From positions 503,410,303 to 503,474,302 of the forward strand of contig OY856409.1 in NCBI GenBank assembly GCA_963693085.1: a stretch of 64,000 nucleotides of DNA, written 5' to 3'. A program made the translations under genes and the position numbers. This document shows positions 11,870 through 23,548 of the stretch, piece after piece; within the stretch, counting starts at the first letter, position 1; each line of letters starts with the position of its first letter. The stretch is from Alisma plantago-aquatica (taxonomy: Eukaryota; Streptophyta; Magnoliopsida; Alismatales; Alismataceae). The notes under the pieces were generated by a model, which was given only the letters and a program-made list of their open reading frames with translations, was not told the DNA's origin and searched no databases.

Positions 11870-12700
11870 CTCCTCTTCTTTGAACAATAGAGAGATCCAA
11901 AGTCTATCAAGTTGGGCAATTGAGAGAACTATTCAATTACACTTGTTTTGGATGAAGGTTGAGTCTTCACAGAAGATCCTCTTTCGAGGTAGATGACTAA
12001 TCAAATGTTGGTGTGAGGCTGGTTGGTAGGGTGACTAGTCGATCAGGTTATAGATTGATCAAGGTCCTCTTGGTTCTTTAACTTAGATAAGAAGCATATA
12101 TGCTTTCTAGTATAAAGCCATAATGCCTCAAAATTGAGGTCATGAGGTCATATTTATAGGTATGAATGTGATTCATACCTACAACTAATTGGTCAATGTG
12201 GCCGTGAGTCATAGACATTTCTCCTTGATTATCTAGCTCGACTATTTTTTATTGATTACTTGATGATTGATCGACAATTTATAAACTTGTGATATTTTGG
12301 GATTTTGATTGATGACTCTTGAGATGATACTCAAATGTCTATGTATGATTTCTAGATCAATTGGCGAAGACATGTCCTCATATTCAATTATTGTATATCT
12401 TGAAGGCACCTAAGTAGTTGATCATATCAATGTTGTTGGTTGATAATTCTACTCACGATTCATCAATTGGAGCATAATATTGACATGCATTGATGGACAT
12501 CGATGAGTGCATAACTTGATTAGCATTACTTGACTAATGTCTATGAGTTATAGAAAATCAATTGTCATGATGATTGATTAGTGAAACTTGATTGATGTTT
12601 ATTAAGATAGACCCAACATGGTCCAAGATCTTGTAGAATCATGGATCGATCAATTACAAGGGTATCATTAAACTTGGCACAATAACAATAAATATTTAAT
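11870..12700 (-). mobile_element. Probable copia 3' LTR remnant
   Basis: The block lies at the 3' side of the minus-strand copia pol at 12720-14250 and has a minus-strand TATA-like CCTATAAATATGACC near 12145-12160. Its text of repeated TTGATYGAY-like words resembles the U3 style of the LTR at 747-2565. Neither terminus nor a target duplication could be fixed, and no RNase H is left between it and RT, so a deletion joins them. Confidence 0.4.
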
Positions 12701-12719
12701 TATTTTCCTATAATTCATG

Positions 12720-13480
12720 ATGATTCTAAGGAATATTAATTAAACATCCAAAATGGATGCTATGATTCATTTGCATGGGAGAATTGAACTCTTGAAAAAG
12801 TTGATGAGATGTAGCACTAAAAAAGATATCATAAATGTATATAAGAATGAAAAGAGAGTCGTTAGATATATGTTTTGAAAAGACAGTAATATCAACTTTT
12901 CCCATTACATAGTCATAACCTAGGAAGAAGGTCTTACATTTCTCATACCAACATATAGATTCTTGTTTGAGACCATATAATGTCGTATGGAATATACAAA
13001 CATAAATTTCAAGGTTTCTATTTTAAAAGTAGGGAGGTTGATCCACAAAACCTTCCTCCTCTATTTATCTATTTAATGAAAAATCGTTAGCATCCATTTT
13101 TAAAGACAAAAATTATTATGACTAGCAAAGGGAAGTAACATATACTTTGATTCAACCATAGCTATTGGTGCATAAGTTTCATTAAATTTAGTAACTTCTT
13201 GTTGGTTGTATCTTTCACAACTCACCTTAACTTGTTCCTTACTACCTTACCTTGTTCATCAAAATAAATGATATTCCTATATGATGGTCTTGGCACAAGT
13301 TTCCAAACATTTTTCTTTTCAAACAACTTTATCTCTTCTTACATAGATATGACCCAATCATCATTCCCAAGATATTCTTTTATAGACTTGAGCTCAAGTT
13401 GTAAAATGAATGCACTATTAGCTTGATGAATATAATCAACCCTTTCCTTTATCTACTCAAAGAGGCCCCGATTAATAATA
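12720..13480 (-). pseudogene. Ty1/copia reverse transcriptase
   Basis: Minus-strand blocks in order: WVISM*EEIKLFEKKNVWKLVPRPSYRNII (near 13370-13270), the RNKLR / LVAKG-like region near 13220, a FKNGC-like remnant near 13100, the LYGLKQ-like region near 12975 (read as MLV*EM with YDIIWSQTRI), then GKVDITVFSKHISNDSLFILIYIYDIFF near 12920-12830. The last contains the active site, where YVDD has become YIYD. Multiple stops and frameshifts are present and RNase H is absent. This is clearly copia, with the INT-then-RT order that separates copia from gypsy. Confidence 0.8.
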
Positions 13481-13599
13481 TCTTTCATAAGGTCCATTGC
13501 AATGTAGGGGATTGTATCCTTATTCTCTTTATGTTGAGATCCTTCTTATTTTGTTTCATGATCGACCTCCTTTAGGTGTTCATTTGGTGATGTTTTGTT

Positions 13600-14250
13600 A
13601 TTACAATTTAGGAATCATCTAAGCTATACACAATATAGTAATATTCTTAGAAAAAGGATGGCTACATCAATAACTATTACATTAATGGACTTTTATGCAG
13701 TAACATGCTATCTATTATATACACCAATAGTTCTACTAGAGAAACAATAACCAAGAAAAATAGCTCTATAAGATTTAGCATCAAAATGCTCAAGACTACC
13801 ATTGCTATTAAGAACAAAATAGATTATCCAAACAAAATGAAAAAAAGTCAATCAATGAGGTACAACCATGCCATAACTCCTAGGTTTTTCTATTTAAGAA
13901 TGGATGCATGAAAATCTAAATAGGGTTCTTGTAATGTCTTGATAATATGTATTGCCCCTATCTACAACTCCATTTTTCTGAGGTGTTCAAGTGGATGAAA
14001 TGTTATCCACGAAATTGGAATCATTACAAAATGATCATTTTCAAACTCTCCAACATGATACTATAAATGGAAATGATTAATAAAGAAGTTTTATTCTGAA
14101 CTCACTTGCAAAAATATATCAAATTATTTTGAGTATCATTATTTTTAACAAGAAATAAATTTCAAACAATCTCCAAAAATGATGAACAGTCATAAGAAAA
14201 TATTTACATCCTCTAAGTCATGGTTTGGGCATATGTGGGACCCTGAACCT
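13600..14250 (-). pseudogene. Ty1/copia integrase
   Basis: The minus strand gives NNDTQNNLIYFCK-VQNKTSLLIISI near 14170-14100, a LESLKMIIL remnant of the GEFEN block near 14040, then a TSEKWSC remnant of the TPQQNGVVER block near 13990, and NSNGSLEHFDAKSYRAIFLGYCFSSRTIGVYN near 13815-13720, the well conserved C-terminal part. The Asp of the second catalytic block is replaced (family RSDHG read as YSIML). It lies right of RT, as expected for a minus-strand copia element. Confidence 0.8.
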
Positions 14251-16170
14251 AGATTAAGAACAATTTAACTCCAAAATTTCTTTATTATCGTAGAAAATGT
14301 TTGATTCAATTTTGAGATCTTTTTTTTAAAAGTAAAATATCTAAATTGAAGTAATTGCACTTTATTTTCCCTAATTTTAGGCTTCCTTACATCTTGTGGA
14401 CTAAGTCATAAATCCACCATAAACTAAGGGTTGTATTGCAACATATGTTCAAAGTATCTAAAATTATGTTTTACTCCATATTCATGCCTGATTAATAATT
14501 TGGAAGAAATTGGTTAAGATATGGTCTATGATGACTTCATTGCACAATATTTGTCATAATCTGGAATTTCTTTACATGTGTGAACTATAGTGAAATTTCA
14601 CTATAATTGAAAGTATAATTTAAAATTGAGTTTAACTTATACAAGAATGTGTAAACATTTATAATATTTTCAATGGATTAAAAATTGTTGCTTTTTAACT
14701 TATATCATGTAGAGTTCCTTCGCTTGATTTGTAGCCTTGATCTTAGTCTAGTGGGTGTATAGATAGGGAGGCTCGGTATACCAAGCTGTGAGCTTTTGTA
14801 AATCCAGCACTCAAGACCCTCAATAGGCCCTTTTCTGGGGAGGATCCTCTATAGGTTGGGTTATATGCCTTGGGCTCAAGTGGCTTCATACCTTGGACCC
14901 ATTTGCCCTTCAACCTTATAAGTTACGGGTTGTTTAGTCTTTTAACTCTTTCCTTTACTTATACAAAACACCACCAACCTTATTCCCCATTTATCTATCA
15001 AGAAACCTTATGAAACAAGCTGAAAGATGCCATACCAGAATACTCTTTCTTGGAGGGCAGTAGCTTGGATCAAGTTCTTGCATGCATTTGCTAGTAGACG
15101 ATTCAAGCTTCCTTGGTGGGTTCAAGACCTTGTAGATTCTTTCCAACCTTCCTCCATGCAATATCTTACTAATATTCTATCTTTTGTTGTTGATTTACCT
15201 CTTATATATTTCTTTTGGTCATGATCAACAAGCTTCCATGGTGGAAACTTTCTTATCTAACTAAAGCACCCTCCTTTATTTTCTTTTTCCCTAGTTCACT
15301 CTAATGTTGCTTGAGGGAGATTCTTTCGACCCTTTGGAGGGCTAATCATGGATAGATGAGAATATTTAGTGGCTTTCATGCATGGAAATATAGTTTTAAT
15401 CCATTATAGGTGAGTGGTATAGACCTTCTTTTTCCTACAATGCAAAACCAAAACTTGCCTTAAATGTAGCTAAAATGCTAAAAAGGTGGTACATTGGGGA
15501 TAGTATTTAGTAGATAGAATGTAATTGGGAATTTCATAGTCTTCCTTAATCTATTCTTGATGATTTCAACCCCACATGATCAATTTTCTTAAGTACTTGT
15601 GGGCTAAAATCTAGAAACATATGTGATGAATGCCCTAAAGGAGTCATTTTTGTAGTGATTGACTACCATTTTCATGGTGAACGAAATATATGTGCACCCT
15701 TACTGTTTGTGAGATATCTAAAATGTTTTAAGGACTTACCCTATCCATTATTCTATTGAATTTTTTTCCATAAAAATCCTATATATTAAGGTGGCTCATT
15801 ATTTCCTTAGTTTGGTCTTTCTATACAATAATCTTGTATATAGCAAAAAAGTTGCATCCTTTAGATTATCAAAATTAAATATTGGGAGATGTCTTGTTAC
15901 TATTATAAAAATGTATGCGCAAATGTTCATGGATATATGGTATCCTTGCAATGATTTATACCTATTTTAGCAGTAATGGTTTTTTAGGCAATAATGTTCT
16001 CTAATATGGTGATTTAGGCCTTGTAAAGGCTAGTTATGGTGGTTGGTTCCCTAATGTGTACTTCGATATATAACATGTGATGTTTATATCACCTAAATTT
16101 GGGTACACCTCAGTTGATATGTCTATGAATTGAAAAGTAATTATGGATCAAAAAGTATATTTATATATGT
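14251..16170. other. Unassigned AT-rich stretch with a small GC-richer island
   Basis: No domain recognised on either strand. Between about 14720 and 14960 the base composition is more balanced than its surroundings. A 65-residue plus-strand open run follows at 15027-15224 (FKLPWWVQDLVDSF); I cannot assign it, and it lacks splice or promoter support. Confidence 0.35.
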
Positions 16171-16176
16171 ATATAT

Positions 16177-16566
16177 CTAGAATACACGTGTACATATTGC
16201 ATCATACACCTCAATGGTGTTTACCTATCAAGACTAAGATTTTCAAAAAATCCAAATCAAAGTGATTTGTTTATATAATAAATGCAGACAACATGCAAAA
16301 TATGACCCAATTTGGATACTTATAAGTCACTCCTCCAAGAATAACAAAATCGATGCACAAAGCTAATTTCCAATGCATTATTTTTATTATCTTCACATGC
16401 ATGACATATAAATGTTCAAACGAGCTCAAGTTTTATATATATCCTATTCATACAATATTTAAGAAGATAAATGGATTGAATTTTCAAAATAATTGTTGCA
16501 TGATGGAAAATGACTGGGGTGTATAGAATTTCCATTATACTTGAGTGTATTCCAGCTTGACTCACT
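16177..16566. mobile_element. MITE family F, copy 1
   Basis: The copy starts CTAGAATACACGTG after a TA tract and ends ...TTGAGTGTATTCCAGCTTGACTC before a (CT)n/(TA)n tract. Inverted termini share GGAATACACTYRAGT. The interior matches copy 2 (17747-18142) along its length, for example ATCGATGCACAAAGCTAATTT versus ATCGACGCATGAAACTAATTT, and TTTAAGAAGAT in both. There is no coding capacity, so it is non-autonomous. Confidence 0.7.
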
Positions 16567-16630
16567 CTTTCTCTCTTTATATGTATATATATATATATAT
16601 ATATGTGTGTGTGGGGGGGGGTGGCATGTA
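16567..16630. repeat. Microsatellite tract (CT, TA, GT, G)n
   Basis: A compound run of TTTCTCTCTTT, (TA)n, GTGTGTGT and then a run of nine G separates MITE F copy 1 from MITE E copy 1. Confidence 0.85.
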
Positions 16631-16950
16631 TATAATACTCACACGGGGTAGCTACCCGCCCCCTATTTTGGATTTTTTGTGAAGTTTCTTACTTTTGACA
16701 TGTCGAGAGTTACTTTATCTTGCAAACTGTTACTTTCCATGTGTAGATAGTTACATTTACAATAGAAGTAACAAATATACATTTATATATGTGTTGTGTA
16801 TTCTTCCTAAACTTACTTTTTTTCGTATAGTTACTTTTTTTATCCTCATATTTACTTTTTTGTCCAACGAGCTACTATTCTGACTGTATAATTACTTTTT
16901 GGGCTGACGGGTAGCGAAATCCAGGCTATGCATGCGGGTATTGAATGAAC

Positions 16951-16955
<5 letters not shown>
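16631..16955 (+). mobile_element. MITE family E, copy 1
   Basis: The left part has GGGTAGCTACCC (a perfect 12-base palindrome, here with one base altered). The right end reads GGGTATTGAATGAACACCC, whose complement matches the ends of the other copies. The interior has repeated TTACTTTTTT words at 20-30 bp spacing. It is bounded on the right by a 60-bp (TA)n tract. Confidence 0.75.

Positions 16956-17016
<61 letters not shown>
16954..17016. repeat. (TA)n microsatellite, about 31 units
   Basis: Uninterrupted TA run directly between MITE E copies 1 and 2. Confidence 0.95.
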
Positions 17017-17019
<3 letters not shown>

Positions 17020-17355
17020 CCCATCTTTATTGCCCACGCGGGTAGCTACCCGCCCACCCTTCCGACCACTTTTTTCAAAAAAAAATTCACAATTATAGAG
17101 GACTATTTTGTCTAGCTCTCCAAAAAATTTTAGCCAAAAATAATATCATTTGCCCCTCCAAAATAAAAAAACTCTTCCTTATATATATTTGTTGTATATT
17201 TTATATAGAATTACTCTTTTATTCATGTAGTTACTTTCTGATCACCATAGTTACTTTTTTGACAGCAGAGTTACTTTTTTTGCAAGGAGAGTTACTTTTT
17301 TGGCTGTTGGGTAGCGAAAATCCAGGCTACCCGCATGGGCAACGAATGAACGCCC
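17017..17355 (+). mobile_element. MITE family E, copy 2 (best preserved)
   Basis: It begins GGGCCCATCTTTATTGCCCA and ends TGGGCAACGAATGAACGCCC. The two ends are imperfect inverted repeats (GGGC...TTGCCCAYGCGGGTAG). AGTTACTTTTTT recurs at least four times in 17215-17305 at about 22-25 bp. It is flanked by TA tracts on both sides and has no open frame. It matches copies 1, 3 and 4. Confidence 0.8.
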
Positions 17356-17370
17356 ATATATACATATATG

Positions 17371-17706
17371 TGCATTCATTCAATGCCCACGTGGGTAGGT
17401 ACATGCTCCACATGTGGTTACTTTTTTTGGAGTTTCTTACTTTAGACATGTAGAGGGTTACTTACCTTAAAAAAGTTACTTTTCATACATAAACAATTAT
17501 ATTTGTAACAACTATAACAAATATACAATTACATATTTATTCCAGAATTCTTGTTTTATATTTTATATGGATTTATTTTTTGAGTTGAATAGTTAATTTT
17601 AGTCAATATAGTTACTTTTTTGTCCAGTGAGTTACTTTTTCTGACCGATTTGTTACGTTATGGGAGGAACAGGTAGCGAATTCCAGGATAGCCGCTTAGG
17701 TATTTT
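17371..17706 (+). mobile_element. MITE family E, copy 3
   Basis: It begins TGCATTCATTCAATGCCCAC and ends near GATAGCCGCTTAGG, then a TA tract. The same interior TTACTTTTT words and the GGTAGCGAATTCCAGG motif near the right end (compare GGTAGCGAAAATCCAGG in copy 2) identify it. It lies only about 15 bp from copy 2. Confidence 0.75.
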
Positions 17707-17746
17707 ATATATATATACATACATATCTATATATATAGAGAGAGAG

Positions 17747-18142
17747 AGAGTCATGATGGAATACACTTGAGTGTACGAATCACACACTACACTCAAGTTT
17801 TGTTTGCATATCAAGACTATTTTTTATAAAATGCAAACCATTGATATTCATTGTCATATTATAACTAGGCTACATACAAATTTTGAGCACATTTGGATGA
17901 GTGTAAGTCACTCATCTAAGGGCAACAAAATCGACGCATGAAACTAATTTGAAATGCATAATTTTTGTGGTCTTCACAACATGACCTATAAATGTCCAAA
18001 TGTGCTCAAATTTTGTATATGAGCTATTCACAAGATGTTTAAGAAGATTAGCGGATTAAATTTTTGAAAAAAATATTGCATCATGAAAAACTACTGGAGT
18101 GTATTCTGCTCCGAATACACTCGAGTGTATTCTAGTATGACT
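17747..18142. mobile_element. MITE family F, copy 2
   Basis: Terminal inverted repeats are GAGTCATGATGGAATACACT on the left and, on the complement of the right end, GAGTCATACTAGAATACACT. They are preceded on the left by (TA)n(GA)n and followed on the right by (CT)n(TA)n, so the microsatellite itself is mirrored. The interior is colinear with copy 1. Non-coding. Confidence 0.78.
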
Positions 18143-18175
18143 CTCTCTCGATGTCTCTCTCTCTCTCTCTCACTC

Positions 18176-18260
<85 letters not shown>
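18143..18260. repeat. (CT)n followed by (TA)n
   Basis: About 65 bp of CT repeats then about 52 bp of TA repeats join MITE F copy 2 to MITE E copy 4. Confidence 0.9.
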
Positions 18261-18262
<2 letters not shown>

Positions 18263-18573
18263 CTGCTCATTCGTTGCCCTACGGGTAGCCTAGATTTTCA
18301 CTACTCGTGCATCCTGAAAGTAACTATATGGTCAGAAAAGTAACTCTTTGGAAAAAAAAGTACCTATGTTGATAAAAATGTAACTATATGACTAAAAAAT
18401 TAAAATTAGGCAGAATACACAACAAATTTATAAGTACTTGTATATTTGTTATAGTTGTTAAAAATCTAACTATGTATGCATGAAAAGTAACATTTTACAA
18501 GGTAAGAAACTCCAAAAAAAGTAACCAAAAGAGGGGATAGGTAGCTACCGGCGCGAGTATTGACTATGGGCCC
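18261..18573 (-). mobile_element. MITE family E, copy 4 (opposite orientation)
   Basis: It reads as the reverse complement of copies 1-3. The right end is TGACTATGGGCCC followed by TA repeats, the left end TGCTCATTCGTTGCCC after (TA)n. AAAGTAACT words replace AGTTACTTT, and GGTAGCTACC is present near 18540. The inverted copy supports independent insertions and not one tandem amplification. Confidence 0.78.
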
Positions 18574-18718
18574 TATATATATGATGTTTGTGCATGTGTG
18601 TGTTCTTTTGTGTGTGTATGGCTTTGTGAGTGTAGATTAACGTACATGACATACAATATAGAGTCAATCTTCAATGAGAATATGAAATATTTTAAAGAAT
18701 CATTAATTCAATATATAT

Positions 18719-18721
<3 letters not shown>

Positions 18722-18770
<49 letters not shown>
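18722..18770. repeat. (TA)n microsatellite, about 24 units
   Basis: Uninterrupted TA run. No MITE end is visible on its right side. Confidence 0.95.
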
Positions 18771-18773
<3 letters not shown>

Positions 18774-19057
18774 GTCTATGTGATAGATAAATATACATGT
18801 CACACACAATAGGGTCAAATTGTAAGCTGAATATGAAATATTTTCATGGAATCCATATAAGTGAGGACAACCCTATATGAATGAAACTCTTAATGTAATA
18901 TATATCTTCCTCAATTGATGAGCTATATCTTTCATATTCACTTCTTCTTAAATCTTATGGTTTCATCTAAGTATGACTTATAATCGGTACTTAGTATGTA
19001 TCTTAGATATGTGAAATATAAATGTGGGATTGATGCCTAGAGATTTATATAATAGTT

Positions 19058-19780
19058 TTAGGACTTATCATTTATATGATGGAGGGGCTCAATGTTTAAG
19101 GCTAATCCATATGTGATATGTGTAATATTTAAGATTATGGATAACATAGTGAAGTCTCTTGAGATGGAACAACTATGTGATCTTATGTATTTGATAATAT
19201 TCCTCAGAATGATGATATGCACTTTGTTGTAATCTCGTAGGTCCACAAGTAAATGTAACGATGATACACACTCAACATCATTTGAATAAATTAGGATATC
19301 ATCAATGAAGACCATGGAAAATTCATATCTGAAAGGTTGGAAGACATCAGTCATCAGGTTTCTAAACATGTCTGGGGGACATTGGTCAACCCATTTTGTA
19401 AGCCCACAAACTCATGGTTCCCAAATCAAGTCTGAAAGGTGGATTTAGGGATGTCTCCACCCTTATCCTTCAGTTGGTTCTAACCAAAATGAAGATCAAA
19501 ATTTGAGAATACATGAGAAGAATGTAGTTGATCAAAAAGGTCAATAGTTTGTGGTAGCAGATATTTATTTTTTATATTTCTTAGTTTGTCATAAGATAGT
19601 TGATACATATATGAAGGGGTCCATCCTTTTTCTTGAGAAAAAGTATAAGTTCACCCAAAGGGGAAGAACTGAGTGTACGAAATCCTTGTATAGCAACTCT
19701 TACAACTATTTATTTAGTTAAGTCAACTTAGAAAGAGCCATCCAATAGGGTGCCTAAGAGATTGATGCATTATTGAGGCT
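19058..19780 (-). pseudogene. Ty3/gypsy reverse transcriptase (chromovirus-like)
   Basis: Minus-strand blocks in order: YWMALSKLT*LNK...LLYKDFV near 19740-19680, LILFLKKKDGPLHICINYL near 19640-19580, the ILLMYSQI remnant of the FSKIDLRSG block near 19520, ETSLNPPFRLDLGTMSLWAYKMG near 19465-19390, and MFRNLMTDVFQPFRYEFSMVFIDDILIYSND (19369-19270), where the active-site FIDD is intact. Stops and frameshifts lie between blocks. Past the active site the frame drifts, and no RNase H or integrase is recognisable before the MITE cluster. Confidence 0.82.
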
Positions 19781-19999
19781 AATTCAATAAAAATGTAATG
19801 TAATGATTGGGCTCTATCCCAAGATATCCTTACGAAGAACACCCAGGTACTCTTGCACTATGTCAATGTTTTCTAGGGAACTTGCACCTATATTGAGTAA
19901 GGTTAAAATTTCAAAGTATAATTTTAACCCTTTAGACATAAATATTGCACTAGGTAAATAACAATATTTTGGTTTCAATCCTTTCTTCTAAAAATTACA

Positions 20000-20345
20000 A
20001 AAATTGGGAGATTGGGCATGGAAGTATGTTTTCTTGGCATGAGAATCGAGGAAAAAATGGTATACATAAATCAATCCATCAATGTATAATATCAAATTCC
20101 TCCATGTCTAGGAGAATACATGTGACACTATTTGATGCCTCACATATGAAATAGGGACTTCTTCAACAATGTAGCAAGAGGTTTACAATCTCCTACTAAT
20201 GGTAGTTATATATGTCCAAGATGTACCCTAATTCCCATATTTCTACATTTAATAAGAATTCCAAACTCCTAGACATGAAGGTATTTGTAGATCCAGAATT
20301 AAAGAGTGTAATTACTGAATGATCATGCATTTACATCGTACCTAT
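20000..20345 (-). pseudogene. Gypsy protease remnant
   Basis: The minus strand near 20325-20245 reads VITLFNSGSTNTFMSRSLEFLLNVEI, a gypsy retropepsin active-site region in which the usual DSG is NSG (catalytic Asp lost). It lies upstream (right) of RT by about 250 bp, as expected. The match decays after some 40 residues. Confidence 0.7.
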
Positions 20346-20559
20346 GTACAATCATAAATTGTATCAGGATTTTGCAAAACAATTTGAGTGTGTATTGGAA
20401 TTATGAGAATGAGTATATTAAAAATATACCTTCCATCATCTTATTTCCATTTGCATTTGCCTCATCAACATTCATGGAAAAAGTACAAGCATTATTGTGT
20501 TCAACTTGCTTGACCCACTCTAGTGGTTGAAAGGGAAAATTAGCCTCAAAATGTCCCTC

Positions 20560-20685
20560 ATTCTCAAAAAAGTGTTAGACGGGTACTTGGAATGGGCATG
20601 GATGGCTAGCACGAAGGTTGTTGCAGTTGTGACACCTAAAAGCATCATGGTTCTAGGCCTTACCTCTACTCGGTCCTAGATTCTA
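20560..20685 (-). pseudogene. Gag zinc-knuckle region of the gypsy remnant
   Basis: The minus strand reads FRCHNCNNLRASHPC near 20650-20605, a disordered CCHC, followed by an ENEGHFEANFPF tract near 20570 that looks like a second knuckle with its last Cys changed to Phe. Order CCHC, PR, RT from right to left is correct for a minus-strand gypsy element. Upstream Gag toward 21350 is not clearly recognisable. Confidence 0.55.
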
Positions 20686-20689
20686 ATTG

Positions 20690-23390
20690 TTCATAGAGAT
20701 TTGTTGTAGTTTATATTCTGACCCTACCTATTGTTTTGGTTGTGATCATGATTATAATTTTAGTTGGTGTCATGATTATGGTTCTAGGAAGTGGGTTACT
20801 AGGACCAATATTTCTATTTTTGTGTCAGTTTCCATGGGACTTCTCTTTCTATTTAGGCTTATTGGGAACAATGTGTGTCAATCCTAGGTAGTAGTTGATA
20901 TATTTACTTGTTCCATCCCTAGGATTCTAAAAATCTTACTATGTCTATATATAAGAGGATTTTGTAACGAATTTAATACCATAAGTTTTCTCATGATGGT
21001 GTTTTAACGTCTTGGTATTTAGATCATAACAACAATTACTTTTTTTGTCCACACCTATAAGTTTATTTGGATTTTAGTTTTACCCCATCCTTAAGATACC
21101 TAAAATTGAGAGAGAGTAGAAATCAAGTCATTACAACTTAATAGAGAAGAAGAAATAAAATGTTTCCCTACTTATTTTAATAGGTGGCTTGAGGCAATCC
21201 TTAAAGAAGAGAGGATATGCTAGATTGAGTCTCTAGGGTTAAAAAGAATTTCTTCGATCCATTTCTAATCTACTAAGTCCATGTAGAGCAAGGAACCACA
21301 ACCACCATATCTAGACATATAGGAGGTTACCAAGATATAACCCCATGCATTCATCCTAGACACCTCATTTTCACCATTATGTACTTTTGGGTTTCCTTAG
21401 TTCAAGAGGTTAGAAGTATTATATGATCTTTTCATTAGGAACTATGTTTCATCTAATACCTACTATCACAGTATGATTATTACCCTAGTTCCAATCCCTC
21501 TTCCCATGGGTAAGTGCTAAGGGGATTAAAGCACCAATCTCTGATTGGCCTAAAGATCACAAAAAATCATATGCAATAATGAAATAACTTCTAACTTTAT
21601 TAAATTGAACCATAAGTTTTTACATAAGGGCCATAATTTAACATGGAAAGAGAAGATATGAAATTGAAACTATGTAGATAAGACTACAAACCAATAACAA
21701 CTAACGTTCCCCATGAAGTTTTGTTTGGTATAGAATTCTTGAGTTCAACAAATTCTATGGTAGACATATTGAGGTGAGCAAGAAAATAATTCTTCGAGGT
21801 CTTTCATTACCTAAAATCACAAAATAAAGGCACAATAATGCAAAGTATTGGTACAAAATAGATATTCATAAGACTATTTGTATTACAAAATGCTAGCATG
21901 GAAAGACATTAAGAAATAACAACATGCAATTCTAAAACTTAGTCTATGCGACAATAATCAATTCAATTACAAATTTCTAGTGCACTCCAAATGAGAGCAG
22001 TCATTCTTCACACAAATACAAGGTGTGAGGGAAGGTTTCCATATATACCACTTAACCCAATGGGAAAAGCCTCTATTCATTGATGCCACTCAACTCATAA
22101 TGAGTGATTTCTATGTATGAGATACCATTTAACCCATATACATGGATAGGTGAAAGGCATAAACGAGCAGTAGAAAGATAACATGGATAGTACTATAACA
22201 TACTAAATTCTGCTAAGTATTTCTTTGTACTCTTTTTCTATGAGTTGTGTTCTTAAATTTCGTCCTTTATGTCTTTGGAGTCTAATTAGTGGAACTATGA
22301 TGGTTATTGGCTAAATATTTCCCATATATTCTCAATATAGGGTTTTATGCACAAATACCTCAGTAGGAATTGAAGTAATGCGTCTGAAAAGAAAATTATC
22401 CACTAAGTAATAAAAAAAATAAAATAGTTTGTCCTAGACCTTTCTAGTAGTTTTTAGATTATGAAAAAGAAAAGGAAACCCAAAATATATATCAAGGATA
22501 TGATAAATGCAATAACCGGAGGTAATATGGGATACAATGGATAAAAGAAGATAATGAGGAATATATTGTTCCAAAAATCATAAATGAAAACCCACAAGGC
22601 TAATTTGGCACTCAATCTTATTTCCTTAACCTAAAAGAAACTTAAGGGCCAAGTATCACCAAATTTGGAAGATAAATGCATAATTAAAATCTTTATTAAA
22701 AGAAAATAGGAGATAAACCAATAAAGTGAAATAAAATATCTAATGTCCTAAAATTGGAAAACTAACTCCACATTTGTAATCTAAACATGGAAATAAGCAT
22801 TTGGGCAAATTTGTAACTAATTTGGATAATGTTGGGATAATGAGTAAAAATATGAGAGAGAAATTATGTAGAATCTTCTACATATTAAATAAATAAGGAA
22901 ATAATCTCAACATGTAAAACTAATGACAAAATCATGTCCAAGTCACTTAGGGTGACTTATGGGTGAAGTTTTACGAAATTTGAGGCATCTTAACACCACT
23001 AATGAAGGAGGAAAGAGAAAATGAGTTTTGTATTATTTAACCTATTAAAAGTCCCTAAAAAGCAAAACTAATTCCATATTTGGATTCTACTTGTTAAAAT
23101 TATTCAGGGTGTAAATTTTGGTTAATTTTGGATTTCGTTTGGGCCTCCAAAAGAGGAAAGAGAAAAACATTAAACATTACAATATCACTTTGGACGAAAT
23201 TTGATTAGGATTAGAAAATATGTGTCACAGGCATGATTTGACGATCAGGGTCCCTCGATGGACTTGGATCCATGGAATATGATGGCTCCTAGCCATCTCC
23301 TACCTCGGTTCGGCTGGGAACAGATTGTATTTTTTCTTTTGAATTTTCAAATCCATTTATCTCTAGCTATCCTCAACGAAATCTAGAGAT
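20690..23390. other. Unassigned AT-rich stretch
   Basis: No domain recognised. The left part (to about 21350) probably held the rest of the minus-strand gypsy Gag. The right part (from about 22400) may be U3 of the plus-strand gypsy LTR that follows, because the TATA box of that LTR is at 23536-23548. No LTR start could be fixed. Confidence 0.35.
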
Positions 23391-23535
23391 TTTTGGTGCT
23401 ACGAATTCCTTGCAAGATTCTGATTTGTATTACCCCAAATATTTTGTGTTTTGGTGATGGTTTGAGAAAACCCCAAAGTTGCCACAACTCTCCTCTCACC
23501 CCAGGTACCAAAACCCTATCCCATGCTCCCTTCCC

Positions 23536-23548
23536 TATAAATATCTAC
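23536..23548 (+). promoter_or_regulatory. LTR TATA box
   Basis: CCTATAAATATC in a locally GC-richer context, followed about 30 bp on by a plausible transcription start. Correct orientation for the element whose PBS is at 25567. Confidence 0.55.

Noticed and set aside
15027..15224. Possible exon (65 codons, Trp-rich)
   Set aside because: No recognised family, no supporting splice signals or neighbouring exons, and length expected by chance in this much sequence.
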